Below, one piece after another: positions 24,086 through 24,137 of a DNA stretch of 24,137 nucleotides (positions are counted from its first letter, which is position 1; each line of letters opens with the position of its first letter). Location of the stretch: assembly GCA_011522945.1 (NCBI GenBank), contig WTHY01000145.1:6464-30600 (forward strand), written 5' to 3'. The translations under genes and the position numbers were made by a program. The notes under the pieces were generated by a model that searched no databases, was not told the DNA's origin, and saw only the letters and a list, made by a program, of their open reading frames with translations. This DNA comes from Alphaproteobacteria bacterium. GTDB lineage: Bacteria > Pseudomonadota > Alphaproteobacteria > Puniceispirillales > Puniceispirillaceae.

Positions 24086-24137
24086 GCGGGTGTAGCTCAG
24101 TTGGTTAGAGCGCCAGTTTGTGGCACTGGAGGTCGCC
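24086..24137 (+). tRNA. tRNA-His (GTG anticodon), cut off by the window end
   Basis: The 5' acceptor strand GCGGGTG, T8-A9, and a D-arm beginning GCTCAG are followed by the anticodon stem CCAGT/ACTGG (24113-24117 with 24125-24129). Its loop TTGTGGC carries anticodon GTG at 24120-24122, so it reads histidine codons. The variable loop (AGGTC) and the first bases of the T-arm are present. The rest of the T-arm and the 3' acceptor strand lie outside. A G is encoded at 24085, the position of the extra G-1 of tRNA-His. Confidence 0.95.

Noticed and set aside
1..24137. Mobile element, prophage, CRISPR array or defence island
   Set aside because: No transposase, integrase, Cas, restriction or toxin genes and no regular repeat array are visible. 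The genes are core housekeeping and envelope functions.

Overview
This 24.1-kb window looks like ordinary chromosomal DNA from an alphaproteobacterium. The best lineage evidence is a full GcrA cell-cycle regulator, a class found in Alphaproteobacteria. Supporting evidence is the alphaproteobacterial SOS operator (GAAC-N7-GAAC) upstream of recA, the eukaryote-like NADP isocitrate dehydrogenase, and the glnB-glnA pair. Base composition is moderate to AT-leaning, unlike the GC-rich soil members. A marine clade such as SAR116 is plausible, but that is inference. There are no insertion sequences, phage genes, CRISPR arrays or toxin-antitoxin pairs, and almost every gene is a housekeeping or envelope gene.

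Layout, left to right. A short soluble histidine kinase with a CckA/NtrB-like H-box (183-1025) is followed by about 590 bp without a gene that carries the recA promoter and SOS operator. Then come recA, its terminator, a structured leader and alaS. A bidirectional terminator separates alaS from the opposing icd, followed by a LOG-family gene on the same strand. A divergent promoter region then opens a plus-strand run: a membrane-anchored LysM protein, a phosphatidylserine-decarboxylase-like protein lacking its catalytic residues, a CDP-alcohol phosphatidyltransferase, and msrB with its terminator. A minus-strand EF-hand protein diverges from a second plus-strand run: a shikimate-dehydrogenase-family paralogue, gcrA and pepN, the last two overlapping. 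pepN converges, 5 bp apart, on a minus-strand DEAD-box RNA helicase. A small alpha/beta hydrolase follows on the plus strand, then a minus-strand block of parE, glnA, glnB and a class I aminotransferase. The window ends inside a tRNA-His gene on the plus strand.

Functional links: recA, alaS, parE and the helicase serve DNA and RNA maintenance. glnB and glnA form the nitrogen-assimilation pair (PII signal protein and glutamine synthetase). icd and the aminotransferase sit in adjacent central metabolism, since icd makes the 2-oxoglutarate that PII senses. The LysM, Psd-like and CDP-alcohol transferase genes look like an envelope or phospholipid cluster.

No new multi-gene defence or mobile system is visible. 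The unusual points are: (1) the intact Psd-family gene with its catalytic residues replaced, next to a CDP-alcohol transferase; (2) the DEAD-box helicase, whose conserved N-terminus can only be reached from a rare ATT start behind a Shine-Dalgarno and a repeat-bearing leader; (3) the minimal CckA-like kinase beside recA; (4) the AroE paralogue lacking both shikimate-binding serines; and (5) several palindromes in promoter regions. Several starts are revised here from Shine-Dalgarno position and family alignment: alaS, EF-hand gene, pepN, helicase, hydrolase, glnB and aminotransferase.
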